Both the position numbers and the translations under genes were made by a program. Below, piece after piece: positions 49,339 to 58,783 of a DNA stretch of 64,000 nt. The first letter of the stretch is position 1. Every line of letters begins with the position of its first letter. The notes under the pieces are model-generated. The model saw only the letters and a program-made list of their open reading frames with translations. It made no database searches and was not told where the DNA came from. The DNA is from Subdoligranulum variabile (GTDB taxonomy: Bacteria; Bacillota; Clostridia; Oscillospirales; Ruminococcaceae), in NCBI RefSeq assembly GCF_025152575.1, contig NZ_CP102293.1, positions 2,046,001 to 2,110,000 on the forward strand, written 5' to 3'.

Positions 49339-50688
49339 ATGGAAAAAAATGAACTCTTTGCCTCGGTGCCGGTGCCGGTGGCTTTGCGGCAGATGATCGT
49401 GCCTGCCGCCGTCAGCCAGATCATCGTGCTGATCTACAACATGGCCGATACTTTTTATATCGGCCGCACCAACGACCCCTACATGCTGGCGGGGGCGTCG
49501 CTGATTTTGCCGGTCTTCAACATGCTGCTCTGCCTGTCCTCCCTGGCGGGCATCGGCGGCGGGACGCTGATCTCCCGGCTGCTGGGCAGCGGGGAGGAAG
49601 AGGAGGCCCGCAAGGTCAGCGCCTTCAGCTTCTGGCTGGCGGTGGCCCTGTCGCTGGCCTTCTCCCTGGGGCTGGGCTGCTTCATGACGCCGGCGCTGCG
49701 GTTCCTGGGGGCGGGGGACAACATCTTCCTCTACGCCCGGCAGTATTCCTTCTGCGTCATCGTGCTGGGGGCGGTGCCCACGGTGCTCTCCAACGTTATG
49801 GCCCACCTGGTGCGCAGCGTGGGCATGTCCCGGGAGGCCGGCTTCGGCATCACTCTGGGGGCGGTGCTCAACATCGCCCTGGACCCGGTGTTCATGTACC
49901 TGATCCTGCCCGACGGCCAGCAGGTGCTGGGGGTGGGCATTGCCACGCTGCTCTCCAACTGTGTGGCCTGCGTCTACTTCCTGGTGATCCTCTGGCAGAT
50001 CCGGCAGCATACCGTCCTCACCGCCGACCCCCGGGGCGGCCTGCCCTGCGGGCGGAACATCGCCGCGGTCTTCGGTGTGGGCATCCCCTCGGCGGTGGCC
50101 AGCCTGCTGTTTGATCTGGACTATGTGGTCATCGACAAACTCATGGTCTCCTACAGCGAGGTGGCCCTGGCGGCCATCGGCATTGTCCTCAAGGTGGAAC
50201 GGCTGCCCCTCAACGTGGGCATCGGCATCTGCCAGGGCATGGTGCCGCTGGTGGCCTACAACTGTGCCTCGGGCAACGAAAAGCGGATGAACCAGGTCAT
50301 CCGGCTCTCCCTGGCCACCGGACTGGTGGTGGCTGCCGCCAGCATCCTGCTGTATGAACTCTTCACCCCCTGGATCGTCCGGGTCTTCATCTCGGACGCC
50401 CCCACCGTGGCGCTGGCCACTACCTTCCTGCGCATCCGCATCCTGGCCACGCCCCTGATGTTCCTGAGCTTCTTCACCGTCTACATCTTCCAGGGCTTCG
50501 GCAACGGACGAATCTCCCTCTTCCTGGGCGTGGTGCGGTGGGCGGTGTTCAACATCCCCATGCTCTATCTTTTGAATTTCTGCATCGGTATGTACGGCAT
50601 CGTCTGGTCCCAGATCGTGGCCGACGTGCTCACGGTGCTGCTCTCGGTCTATGTCTACCGGACCCGGCGGCCCGCTTTTGCCGTCTGA
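49339..50688 (+). CDS. MATE-family efflux transporter 2
   Basis: This 449-residue MATE transporter has twelve helices and characteristic segments PAAVSQIIVLIYNMADTFYIGRTNDPYMLAGASL (landmarks IYNMADTFYIG) and GGGTLISRLLGSGEEEEARKVSAF (landmark GGGTLISRLLG). The DinF/NorM-like pattern suggests sodium- or proton-coupled drug export. ATG 49339 follows GAAGG. Confidence 0.9.
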   Translation: MEKNELFASVPVPVALRQMIVPAAVSQIIVLIYNMADTFYIGRTNDPYMLAGASLILPVFNMLLCLSSLAGIGGGTLISRLLGSGEEEEARKVSAFSFWLAVALSLAFSLGLGCFMTPALRFLGAGDNIFLYARQYSFCVIVLGAVPTVLSNVMAHLVRSVGMSREAGFGITLGAVLNIALDPVFMYLILPDGQQVLGVGIATLLSNCVACVYFLVILWQIRQHTVLTADPRGGLPCGRNIAAVFGVGIPSAVASLLFDLDYVVIDKLMVSYSEVALAAIGIVLKVERLPLNVGIGICQGMVPLVAYNCASGNEKRMNQVIRLSLATGLVVAAASILLYELFTPWIVRVFISDAPTVALATTFLRIRILATPLMFLSFFTVYIFQGFGNGRISLFLGVVRWAVFNIPMLYLLNFCIGMYGIVWSQIVADVLTVLLSVYVYRTRRPAFAV

Positions 50689-50701
50689 TCCTTTCCAGCC
50701 G

Positions 50702-50740
50702 AAAAACCGGCCGGAGGCTGCTGCCTCCGGCCGGTTTTTT
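50702..50740. terminator. Bidirectional terminator between MATE 2 and the HdeD-like gene
   Basis: A perfect 17-bp stem including A and T runs (50702-50718 with 50723-50739) separates convergent genes and should work both ways. Confidence 0.92.
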
Positions 50741-50741
50741 C

Positions 50742-51287
50742 TTATTTTTTCCCGAATACGAAACAGAGGATGTCCAGCACTGCCTCGATGATCAGCGAGA
50801 TACCGATGAAGGTCCACAGCACCGCGGTGGTGGTGAAGGGGTTGAAGACAATCAGCCCTCCGAAGACCAGCGTCAGACCGGCGCCGATCATGGCCAGATA
50901 CCAGTATTTCTGGCCCAGCCGCAGGGCGTCCACGGCCCACTGGAGTTTGTTGATGCCGTTGGCCAGGGTGAGCACCCCGTAGACCACCGTCAGGATGGGA
51001 AAGGTGAGGACAAACCATTCCCATCGGAAGATGCAGAACAGGCCCGCCAGCAGAAAGCTCAGCCCGGTGACCAGACCGCCGCTCTGGGCGGCCACCTCGG
51101 GGGCGGCGCGGAAATAGCCCGTCAGGCGGGCACCGCCCAGCAGGACGAGGATGACCCCCAGCGCCACCAGGACGGCAGAGGTGAAGGCGACGGGGTTGAT
51201 GAGCAGCAAGGCACCGATGACGATCTCGCCAATGCAGAGGATCAGGTTCATCAGGTTGCGGTCGATGGAATGACGATTGTTTTTCAT
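50742..51287 (-). CDS. HdeD-like (DUF308) membrane protein 2
   Basis: This 181-residue membrane protein has six helices in HdeD/DUF308 style (NLILCIGEIVIGALLLINPVAF first, then GVILVLLGGARLTGYF). It lacks the soluble tail of the homolog at 12496. Its function is unknown. ATG 51287 follows GGGAGGA. Confidence 0.8.
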   Translation of the reverse strand: MKNNRHSIDRNLMNLILCIGEIVIGALLLINPVAFTSAVLVALGVILVLLGGARLTGYFRAAPEVAAQSGGLVTGLSFLLAGLFCIFRWEWFVLTFPILTVVYGVLTLANGINKLQWAVDALRLGQKYWYLAMIGAGLTLVFGGLIVFNPFTTTAVLWTFIGISLIIEAVLDILCFVFGKK

Positions 51288-51416
51288 GCACAGTTCCTCC
51301 CGGCATTGGTATGCGACGGTGTGGGTCCGTTTATACCCGCGCCCCGGTGACTTTACCTTATCACAGGGAACAGCCCGGCGCAATGGACAAAGCGGTGGAT
51401 CTGTCCGGAAAAGAGA

Positions 51417-52637
51417 TCACAGCTGGAGGGCACGGCCGGTTTTGCGGTACTCGCTGGGGCTGCAGCCGGTGGTCTGGCGGAAAATGCGGGAAAAATAGTT
51501 CACATCCAGAAAACCGCAATGCTGGGCGATAGTCTGGACCTGCAGCCGGGTGCTGAGCAGCAGGCTGATCGCCAGCCGCATCCGCTCCTGAAGGATGAAT
51601 CCGGTCAGGGTATGCCCCGTCTCTTTTTTGAAGCGGGCGGAAAAATAGCTGGCGTTGCAGTCCAGGGCGCCGGCCACGGTGCGCAGGCTCAACGGTTCGG
51701 CCAGATGCTGGCGCACATAGAGCATGGCTGTCTGCACCGGTTCGGTGTACCCCTGGGTGCTGTGGCGCTGCACCAGCAGACAGTACTGGTCGGCGATCTC
51801 CTGCACCAGCCGCTGGGCAGCGCCGGTGGTGGGCAGCTGCTCGATGCGGGCCGCGCAGGTGCGGGACAGATCATCCAGATAGATGGGATGCACCCCGCCC
51901 CGCTGGGCGGCCTTGCGCAGTACAGTGTTGAGGACGATGCAGTAGTTTTTGATGTTGCGCACCGGATCGGCCAGCCGGTGTTCCACCGCCACATTCAGGT
52001 CGGCGTCGTGGAGCAGCTGATGCAGCCGGGCGCGATCCCCATCGGCCACCGCCTGCAGCATGGCATCTTCCAGTTGGTAGCGCATCTCCAGCCGCTGCAT
52101 GGCGGCGGGCAGATCGGCCTCCCGGGTGGGCACCGACAGGGCGGCGGGGGAGAGCTCATCCTCCAGACTGATGGGACGCACCTCGGCCTGGCGGCCGTAC
52201 AGCAGCTCGCACAGACTGTAGAGCATGGCGTAGAAGGTACTGTTGTCGGCGATCCGGGGCAGGGTGGGGTAGAACTCTTCCAGCAGATGCGCCCGGGCCG
52301 GCGGCAGGTCATACCGTTCTGCCGTTTCCAGGATCTGCTGTCCCGAAGGCCGAAGGGAGAGATACGGCCCGATCACCATGCAGCGGGGCGTGTCGGGCAG
52401 CAGAAAAAACAGATAGTGCAGATAAAAGCAATCGGTGACATGGTAGACCGAGCCTGCCTCCATGTGGGGGAAAAACATCTGGCATCCTGCAAATACCGAG
52501 GGTGTCACCCCCAGCTGACGGCGCAGCCCGGCGTCGATCTCCAGGTCGGTATCGGCGGGCAGCGTGAATTCCCGGCTGCCGATGCCGGATCTTTCCAGCA
52601 CTTTCAGGAAAAAAGCAAACTCATTTGCACACTTCAT
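51417..52637 (-). CDS. AraC-family transcriptional regulator
   Basis: This 406-residue protein has a C-terminal AraC DNA-binding domain with two helix-turn-helix units: LRTVAGALDCNASYFSARFKKETG near residue 320, and QTIAQHCGFLDVNYFSRIFRQTTGCSPSEYRK near 367 (landmarks HCGFLDVNYFSRIF and SPSEYRK). The first 300 residues are an unassigned sensory region. It is divergent from a GPH symporter and a GH2 glycosidase, so it is probably the activator responding to their glycoside. Its ribosome site is weak (GAGATG), suggesting low expression. Confidence 0.88.
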   Translation of the reverse strand: MKCANEFAFFLKVLERSGIGSREFTLPADTDLEIDAGLRRQLGVTPSVFAGCQMFFPHMEAGSVYHVTDCFYLHYLFFLLPDTPRCMVIGPYLSLRPSGQQILETAERYDLPPARAHLLEEFYPTLPRIADNSTFYAMLYSLCELLYGRQAEVRPISLEDELSPAALSVPTREADLPAAMQRLEMRYQLEDAMLQAVADGDRARLHQLLHDADLNVAVEHRLADPVRNIKNYCIVLNTVLRKAAQRGGVHPIYLDDLSRTCAARIEQLPTTGAAQRLVQEIADQYCLLVQRHSTQGYTEPVQTAMLYVRQHLAEPLSLRTVAGALDCNASYFSARFKKETGHTLTGFILQERMRLAISLLLSTRLQVQTIAQHCGFLDVNYFSRIFRQTTGCSPSEYRKTGRALQL

Positions 52638-52846
52638 ACAAAAAACATCTCAAACTTTTGGCGGTGTCAGCAAACTATACATACAGTATGCGCCTTTTTC
52701 TGCACAATGACAAGAGAGAAAACAAAAATAATGCTATTTTGGCACGAAAACATTCTAATCCAAGGAACCCCAATTCTGATAAGATACATACAACGTCCGG
52801 ACAACGAATTTTTACCCTCTACACTGTTGGAGTAAGGAGTGATTGT

Positions 52847-54238
52847 ATGAACCGCAGCGCCACGGCACGTCCCTTCGGGCTCCGCGACAAGGTCGGTTAC
52901 CTGTTCGGAGACTTTGGCAACGATTTTACCTTTATCTTTTCCACCATGATGCTCATGAAGTTCTACACCGACGTCATGGGTGTTTCGGCCGGTGTGGTCG
53001 GCCTGGTCATGACCATTGCGCGCATCGTGGATGCCTTCACCGATGTGACCATGGGCCGTATCTGTGACCGCAGCCGCACCACGGACCACGGCAAGTTCAA
53101 GCCCTGGCTGCTTCGCATGTGCGGCCCGGTGGCCATTGCCTCCTTCCTGATCTACCAGAGCGGCCTGGCGGGACTGCCCATGGGGGCCAAGATCGCCTAC
53201 CTGTTCGTGACCTACATCCTGTGGGGATCGGTCTTCTATACGGCCATCAACATTCCCTACGGGTCCATGGCCTCCGCCATCTCGGAGGACCCCGATGACC
53301 GGCAGTCCCTGTCCACCTTCCGCACCATGGGCGGCACGCTGGCCGGTGTGATCATCGGCGTGGGCCTGCCCCTCATCGCCTACCAGAAGGTGGACGGTGT
53401 GGAGACCCTCATCGGTTCCCGGGTCACCCTGGCGGCCGGTGTATTCTCGGTGCTGGCTGTGGCCTGCTACCTTTTGTGCTATAATCTGGTTACCGAGCGT
53501 GTCCGCGTGGAGGCACCCGACCGCAAACAGGAGTCGGTACTCCAGATGCTCAAGAGCGCCGTACACAACCGGGCCCTTATCTCCATCATCGCGGCGTCCA
53601 TCGTCATGCTGCTGGCCCAGCTCACCATGCAGGGCATGAGCGGCTACGTCTACCCCGACTACTACAACAACGCGGCTGCCCAGTCCGCCTCCACCCTCAC
53701 CATGATGGTGGGCATGATGCTGGCCGCCGGTGCGGTCAAGCCGCTGGCCAAGCGGTTCGGCAAGTGCGAAATCAGCGTAGCGGCCAGCGTCTTTGCCGTG
53801 GTGGTCAACGTCATCCTTTTCTTTGTACGTCCCCAGAACGTCTGGGTCTATGTGGGCTTCCAGTTCCTCTGCTGGCTGGGCCTGGGGATGTTCTCCATGG
53901 TCTGCTGGGCGCTCATCACCGACGTCATCGACTACTCGGAACTCAAGACCGGCCGTCGGGAGGACGGCACCGTCTACGCGCTGTATTCCTTTGCCCGCAA
54001 GCTGGGCCAGGCCGCTTCCGCCGGTCTGACCGGTCTGCTGCTGGAACTCATCGGCTACTCGGCCGCCACCCGCACCGATCCCGTGGTGCAGGAAGGACTG
54101 TTCAATATCTCGGTGCTGGTGCCGGCGCTGGGATTTGCCCTGCTGGCCGCCATCCTGTGGTTCTGGTATCCGCTGCATAAAAAGCAGGTGGAGGAGAACG
54201 TGCAGGCCCTGAAAGAAAAGCATGCCGCCGAAGCATAA
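52847..54238 (+). CDS. GPH-family glycoside:cation symporter
   Basis: This 463-residue, twelve-helix MFS transporter of the glycoside-pentoside-hexuronide family has the N-terminal LRDKVGYLFGDFGNDFTFIF with the usual GYxxGDxGN, DAFTDVTMGRICDRSRTTDHGKFKPWLL (landmark DHGKFKPW), and STFRTMGGTLAG. It imports glycosides or glucuronides with sodium or protons. It precedes the GH2 enzyme gene by 21 bp, so its cargo is probably the GH2 substrate. ATG 52847 follows AAGGAG. Confidence 0.92.
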   Translation: MNRSATARPFGLRDKVGYLFGDFGNDFTFIFSTMMLMKFYTDVMGVSAGVVGLVMTIARIVDAFTDVTMGRICDRSRTTDHGKFKPWLLRMCGPVAIASFLIYQSGLAGLPMGAKIAYLFVTYILWGSVFYTAINIPYGSMASAISEDPDDRQSLSTFRTMGGTLAGVIIGVGLPLIAYQKVDGVETLIGSRVTLAAGVFSVLAVACYLLCYNLVTERVRVEAPDRKQESVLQMLKSAVHNRALISIIAASIVMLLAQLTMQGMSGYVYPDYYNNAAAQSASTLTMMVGMMLAAGAVKPLAKRFGKCEISVAASVFAVVVNVILFFVRPQNVWVYVGFQFLCWLGLGMFSMVCWALITDVIDYSELKTGRREDGTVYALYSFARKLGQAASAGLTGLLLELIGYSAATRTDPVVQEGLFNISVLVPALGFALLAAILWFWYPLHKKQVEENVQALKEKHAAEA

Positions 54239-54259
54239 TCCACAAGGAGGTACTTCTGT

Positions 54260-56467
54260 ATGAGAACTGTCTGCAACATCAACCACAAATGGGCTTTCCG
54301 CAAGGGCGCCCCGCTGCCCGAAACCTTCCCCGCCGACTGGGACCTGGTCAATCTGCCCCACAGCTGGAACAACATTGACGGCCAGGACGGCGGCAATGAC
54401 TACTGGCGCGGCACCGCCGTCTATGTGCGGACGCTGGAGCGCGCCGACCTGCCCGAAGCCGGGGCTTATTTCCTGGAGATCAATGGCGCCAACTCCTCGG
54501 CGGATGTCTACCTGAACGGCGAGAAGCTGGCCCACCATGACGGCGGTTACTCCACCTGGCGGGTGGAGCTCACCGGCAAGCTGCAGGAGGAAAACCTGCT
54601 GGTCATCACGGTGGACAACGCCCCCAACGACCGGGTCTATCCCCAGTCGGCGGACTTCACCTTCTACGGCGGCCTCTACCGGGATGTGAACATCCTCTGC
54701 GTGCCCGCCACCCATTTTGAGCTGTCCTACTACGGCGGCTGCGGCCTGCACCTGACCCCCGATGTCAGCGGCAAGGTGACGGTGGAGCGCTGGCTCGCCG
54801 GTCCTGCCGACGGCACCACCGTGCGGTATACCATCTGCGATGCCGCCGGCAACGTGGCTGCCCAGACCACCACCGCCGCCGACAAGACCGAACTGCAGGT
54901 GGCCCAGGTCCATCTGTGGCATGGCCGCAAGGACCCCTACCTCTACACCCTCACCGCCGAGCTGCTCCGGGACGGCACGGTGCTGGACAGCGTCAGCCGC
55001 CGGTTCGGTTTCCGCAGCTACAGAATCGACCCCGACAAGGGCTTCTTCCTCAACGGCGAAAGCTATCCGCTGCACGGTGTTTCCCGCCACCAGGATGGCT
55101 GGCAGAAGGGCAACGCCATCAGCAAGGAAGACCACATCCGGGATATGGACCTGATCTGCGAGGTGGGCGCCAACACCATCCGTCTGGCCCACTACCAGCA
55201 CGACCAGTTCTTCTATGACCTGTGCGACGAGCGCGGCTTGGTGGTCTGGGCCGAGATCCCCTATATCTCCCAGCATATGCCCACCGGCCGGGCGAACACC
55301 CTGAGCCAGATGCGGGAACTCATCGTGCAGAACCATCATCATGCGTCCATCGTGGTCTGGGGCCTGAGCAACGAGATCACCATGAAAGGGGACAGCGACC
55401 CTGACCTGCTGGACAACCACCATGAGCTCAACGACCTGTGCCACACCATGGATCCCACCCGCCCCACCGTCATGGCGGTGGTGAGCATGTGCCCCACCGA
55501 CAGCCCCTACCTGGAGATCCCCGATGCCATCTCCTACAACCACTATTTCGGCTGGTACGGCGGCGACACCGCCATGAACGGCCCCTGGTTCGACAAGTTC
55601 CATGCCGAGCATCCCACCCTGCCCATCGGCTGCAGCGAGTACGGCTGCGAGGCTCTGAACTGGCATTCCGACACCCCGCAGCAGGGGGACTACACCGAGG
55701 AATACCAGGCCTACTACCACGAGGAGCTCATCAAGCAGCTTTTCAGCCGGCCCTATATCTGGGCCACCCACGTGTGGAATATGTTTGACTTCGGCGCCGA
55801 CGCCCGCAACGAGGGCGGCGAGAACGGCCAGAACCACAAGGGCCTGGTGACCATCGACCGCCAGTACAAAAAGGATGCCTTCTACGCCTACAAGGCCTGG
55901 CTATCCGATGAGCCTTTTGTCCACCTGTGCGGCAAGCGGTTCGTGAATCATACCGGCGACACGGTGCGCATCACCGTCTACTCCAACCAGCCCGAGGTGG
56001 AACTGTTTGCCAACGGGATCTCCCTGGGCGTGCAGCGGGCGGAGGACCACTTCTTCCGCTTCACGGTGCCCAACCAGGGCGTGACCCGGCTGGAGGCTGT
56101 GGCCGGTGCCTGCCGTGACAGCGGCACCATCTGCCATGTGGATACCCCCGACGAAAGCTATCGCCTGCGGGAGCGCGGCGCCATCCTCAACTGGTTTGAC
56201 GTCACCGAAAAGGAGGGCTTCTACTCGCTGAACGACAAGATCAGCGACATCATGAAAGCCCCCGAGGGCAAACAGGTCATTCTCGATCTGCTGTCCACGG
56301 TGGGTATGGGCGGAAACGGGGAACCCGATGAGAATTTCGCCCGGATGATCGGCGGCTTCACGGTGCTGCGGCTCTCCGGCCTGGTGGGCACCCTGGGTGA
56401 GAACAAGCTGACCAAGGAAACGCTGCTCTCGCTGAACGCCCGGCTGAACACCATCGCCCGCATCTGA
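54260..56467 (+). CDS. Glycoside hydrolase family 2 (beta-glucuronidase or beta-galactosidase)
   Basis: This 735-residue cytoplasmic GH2 enzyme has a sugar-binding jelly roll (1-160), an immunoglobulin-like domain (about 160-255), a TIM barrel (about 256-550), and further C-terminal domains. The catalytic acid/base is Glu372 (GLSNE) and the nucleophile is Glu460 (CSEYG). Residues Asn525-His-Lys527 in QNHKGLVTIDR match the position of the NxK element that binds the carboxylate in gut beta-glucuronidases. The surrounding GLVTxDR also occurs in GH2 enzymes annotated as beta-galactosidases, so specificity is open. No signal peptide is seen, consistent with uptake by the symporter first. AAGGAGG precedes ATG 54260. 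Confidence 0.88.
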   Translation: MRTVCNINHKWAFRKGAPLPETFPADWDLVNLPHSWNNIDGQDGGNDYWRGTAVYVRTLERADLPEAGAYFLEINGANSSADVYLNGEKLAHHDGGYSTWRVELTGKLQEENLLVITVDNAPNDRVYPQSADFTFYGGLYRDVNILCVPATHFELSYYGGCGLHLTPDVSGKVTVERWLAGPADGTTVRYTICDAAGNVAAQTTTAADKTELQVAQVHLWHGRKDPYLYTLTAELLRDGTVLDSVSRRFGFRSYRIDPDKGFFLNGESYPLHGVSRHQDGWQKGNAISKEDHIRDMDLICEVGANTIRLAHYQHDQFFYDLCDERGLVVWAEIPYISQHMPTGRANTLSQMRELIVQNHHHASIVVWGLSNEITMKGDSDPDLLDNHHELNDLCHTMDPTRPTVMAVVSMCPTDSPYLEIPDAISYNHYFGWYGGDTAMNGPWFDKFHAEHPTLPIGCSEYGCEALNWHSDTPQQGDYTEEYQAYYHEELIKQLFSRPYIWATHVWNMFDFGADARNEGGENGQNHKGLVTIDRQYKKDAFYAYKAWLSDEPFVHLCGKRFVNHTGDTVRITVYSNQPEVELFANGISLGVQRAEDHFFRFTVPNQGVTRLEAVAGACRDSGTICHVDTPDESYRLRERGAILNWFDVTEKEGFYSLNDKISDIMKAPEGKQVILDLLSTVGMGGNGEPDENFARMIGGFTVLRLSGLVGTLGENKLTKETLLSLNARLNTIARI

Positions 56468-56508
56468 CATTTTCCTTCCTTTTGGGAATCTTCTCTTCCA
56501 TCCAACAG

Positions 56509-56543
56509 CAGGGCGCCCTCCGCCAATGGCGGAGGGCGCCCTG
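56509..56543. terminator. Terminator between the GH2 gene and trpB
   Basis: A perfect 17-bp stem (56509-56525 with 56527-56543) sits between convergent genes. T runs are short on both sides. Confidence 0.8.
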
Positions 56544-56558
56544 CCGTTATTATGACGA

Positions 56559-57941
56559 TCAGCTCTGGCCGGGCACCTTGGGTAGCCGGGCAAAGCTGGC
56601 TTCCAGCTCGGCGTTGGTGGGAATGGTGTCGGTCATCGTGCCGTCGTGGAACTTCTCGTAGGCTACCATGTCGAAGTAGCCGGTGCCGGTCAGGCCGAAG
56701 AGGATGGTCTTCTCCTCGCCGGTCTCCTTGCAGCGCAGCGCCTCGTCGATGGCCACCCGGATGGCGTGGCTGCTCTCCGGCGCAGGCAGGATGCCCTCCA
56801 CCCGGGCGAACTGCTCGGCGGCCTCAAAGACCTTGGTCTGTTCCACCGCCACGGCCTCCATCAGACCGTCGTGGTAGAGCTGGGCCAGCACGGGACTCAT
56901 ACCGTGGTAGCGCAGGCCGCCCGCGTGGTTGGCCGAGGGGATGAAGTTGCTGCCCAGGGTGTACATCTTGGCCAGGGGACAGACCATGCCGGTGTCGCAG
57001 AAGTCGTAGGCGAATCTGCCCCGGGTGAAGCTGGGGCAGGAGGCCGGTTCCACGGCGATGAAGCGGTAGTCCGCCTCGCCCCGGAGCTTCTGGCCCATGA
57101 ACGGCGAGATCAGCCCGCCCAGGTTGCTGCCGCCGCCGGCGCAGCCGATGATGATGTCCGGCTTGACGCCGTATTTGTCCAGGGCAGTCTTGGTCTCCAC
57201 GCCGATGATGCTCTGGTGCAGCAGCACCTGGTTGAGCACGCTGCCCAGCACATACCGGTAGCCCGGGGTGGTGGTGGCCACCTCCACCGCCTCGCTGATG
57301 GCGCAGCCCAGAGAGCCGGTGGTGCCGGGATGTTCGGCCAGGATGCGGCGGCCCACCTCGGTCTCCGGGGAGGGGGAGGGCGTCACCGAGGCGCCGTACA
57401 CCCGCATGACCTCCCGGCGGAAGGGTTTCTGCTCGTAGGAGCACTTTACCATATAGACCTTGCAGTCCAGACCCAGATAGGCGCAGGCCATGGACAGCGC
57501 GGTGCCCCACTGACCGGCACCGGTCTCGGTGGTGACGCCTTTCAGCCTCTGCTGCTTGGCGTAGTAGGCCTGGGCGATGGCGCTGTTCAGCTTGTGGCTG
57601 CCCGAGGTATTGTTGCCCTCGAACTTGTAGTAGATTTTTGCCGGGGTGCCCAGCTTTTTCTCCAGGCAGTAAGCCCGCACCAGCGGCGCAGGGCGGTACA
57701 TCTTGTAGAAGTCCCGGATCTCCTCGGGAATGGGGATCTCCCGGGTGTCGTTGTCCAGTTCCTGGCGGATCAGCTCGTCGCAGAACACCGGGCGCAGGTC
57801 GTCGTAGCCCATGGGCTGGCCGGTGCCGGGGTTCAGCAGCGGCGCGGGTTTCGTCTTCATGTCGGCCCGGACATTGTACCAGGTGCGCGGCAGTTCCTCT
57901 TCGGACAGGTAGATCTTGTAGGGGATTTTCTCGGTGCTCAT
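56559..57941 (-). CDS. trpB: TrpB2-type tryptophan synthase beta chain
   Basis: This 460-residue enzyme is longer than enteric TrpB (about 397) and shows TrpB2 features: the N-terminal extension, RPAPLVRAYCLEKKLG, the PLP lysine Lys117 in NNTSGSHKLNS, TETGAGQWGTALS near 143, and the phosphate loop CAGGGSNLGG near 263. It makes tryptophan from indole and serine. No trpA or other trp gene is beside it, so it may salvage free indole. The tryptophan T-box upstream confirms tryptophan-linked control. AAAGGAG precedes ATG 57941. Confidence 0.93.
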   Translation of the reverse strand: MSTEKIPYKIYLSEEELPRTWYNVRADMKTKPAPLLNPGTGQPMGYDDLRPVFCDELIRQELDNDTREIPIPEEIRDFYKMYRPAPLVRAYCLEKKLGTPAKIYYKFEGNNTSGSHKLNSAIAQAYYAKQQRLKGVTTETGAGQWGTALSMACAYLGLDCKVYMVKCSYEQKPFRREVMRVYGASVTPSPSPETEVGRRILAEHPGTTGSLGCAISEAVEVATTTPGYRYVLGSVLNQVLLHQSIIGVETKTALDKYGVKPDIIIGCAGGGSNLGGLISPFMGQKLRGEADYRFIAVEPASCPSFTRGRFAYDFCDTGMVCPLAKMYTLGSNFIPSANHAGGLRYHGMSPVLAQLYHDGLMEAVAVEQTKVFEAAEQFARVEGILPAPESSHAIRVAIDEALRCKETGEEKTILFGLTGTGYFDMVAYEKFHDGTMTDTIPTNAELEASFARLPKVPGQS

Positions 57942-57970
57942 ACAACAGGCTCCTTTCTGTGTGCCGCGCG

Positions 57971-58298
57971 GGACAAAACAAAAAGGCCTTTGTCCCACAG
58001 GGCATGTGTAAAATACCCTTTGGGACAAAAGCCTGATAGCTTCTGCGGTGCCACCCAAATTGGCGAATTGCTTCGCCCGCTCATCCGATGTGCCAACACA
58101 CACCGTTCCCGCTAACGGGGGAAATCCGTCGGCCGCTACTGGGGCACTGACCCGTTCGCTCCGCCCTCGGCAGTCCATTCGGCAAAGCGGTCACCGCCGC
58201 GCTCCCACCTGTCCGCGGCTCTCTGGAGGATCCCGGTTCTCTGCGTACTCTTCTGCGTCCTCGGTTTGCTGATTCAACAGTTTAACTCGTTGAATTGT
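57971..58298 (-). promoter_or_regulatory. T-box leader with tryptophan specifier, upstream of trpB
   Basis: Read on the minus strand, the leader has AGAGTA near 58246, AGAGAG near 58220, a specifier TGG (58175-58177) followed by a purine, and the T-box sequence GGGTGGCACCGCA (58044-58056). A terminator stem (about 57979-58033) then ends in TTTTTGTTTTG. The specifier read independently of the gene fits tRNA-Trp, so trpB is induced when charged tRNA-Trp is low. No separate gene lies in the 457-bp gap. Confidence 0.9.
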
Positions 58299-58303
58299 CT
58301 GGG

Positions 58304-58332
58304 AGTGTACCAGAATCTGCAGCGCTTGTCAA
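58304..58332 (-). promoter_or_regulatory. Promoter of the trpB T-box transcript
   Basis: On the minus strand TTGACA (58327-58332) and TACACT (58304-58309) are 17 bp apart. Confidence 0.7.
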
Positions 58333-58398
58333 GTGGTCCGTTGAAAATTTGCTTTTTTTACTAAAGAAAAGGACGTACTTTTGGAAGAAATTCCAAAA

Positions 58399-58719
58399 TC
58401 AGCGGCAGCCGCCCACCCCGCAGGCCGGGCGCTGTTCGGCGATCTCCTCCGGCTGCACCGGCGGCTGGCCGATCCAGCCCAGCGCTTCGTCCACATCGAA
58501 GGTCTTGCGGCCGTCCTCGTTCACAAACAGCGGAATGCCGATGCCGCCGCGCTCCCGCACCGGGGCAAACACCGGGTCGTGGTCCCGCAGGGCCAGGAAT
58601 TCCTTGAGGTTGGCGGTGTTCTCGGTAATGTCAACGAAGTCCGCCGCAAAACCCCGGCGGGCCTGCAGCGCCTGGTAGTTGCGGCAGTCGATGCAGATAT
58701 GGGTTCCGTATACTTTCAC
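58399..58719 (-). CDS. Glutaredoxin-like thiol protein
   Basis: This 106-residue thioredoxin-fold protein has an N-terminal redox motif CIDC (Cys9, Cys12) and GIGIPLFVNEDG with the cis-proline near residue 63. The tail CGVGGC adds two cysteines near the C-terminus. It resembles glutaredoxin-related proteins of anaerobes; the partner is unknown. The start is GTG 58719, with GGGAGGG upstream. Confidence 0.8.
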   Translation of the reverse strand: MKVYGTHICIDCRNYQALQARRGFAADFVDITENTANLKEFLALRDHDPVFAPVRERGGIGIPLFVNEDGRKTFDVDEALGWIGQPPVQPEEIAEQRPACGVGGCR

Positions 58720-58749
58720 AAAAAGCCCTCCCTTGGTTGGATTGCCCCC

Positions 58750-58778
58750 AGTATACGGCGGACCGGCCGGTTTGGCAA
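58750..58778 (-). promoter_or_regulatory. Promoter of the glutaredoxin-like gene
   Basis: On the minus strand TTGCCA (58773-58778) and TATACT (58750-58755) are 17 bp apart. The -10 and following bases share a 16-base identity with the garR copy 2 promoter. Confidence 0.65.
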
Positions 58779-58783
58779 GGGGG

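Noticed and set aside
52667..55837. Open frame of over 1000 codons antisense to the symporter and GH2 genes
   Set aside because: It spans two clear plus-strand genes and has the low-complexity look of a shadow frame.
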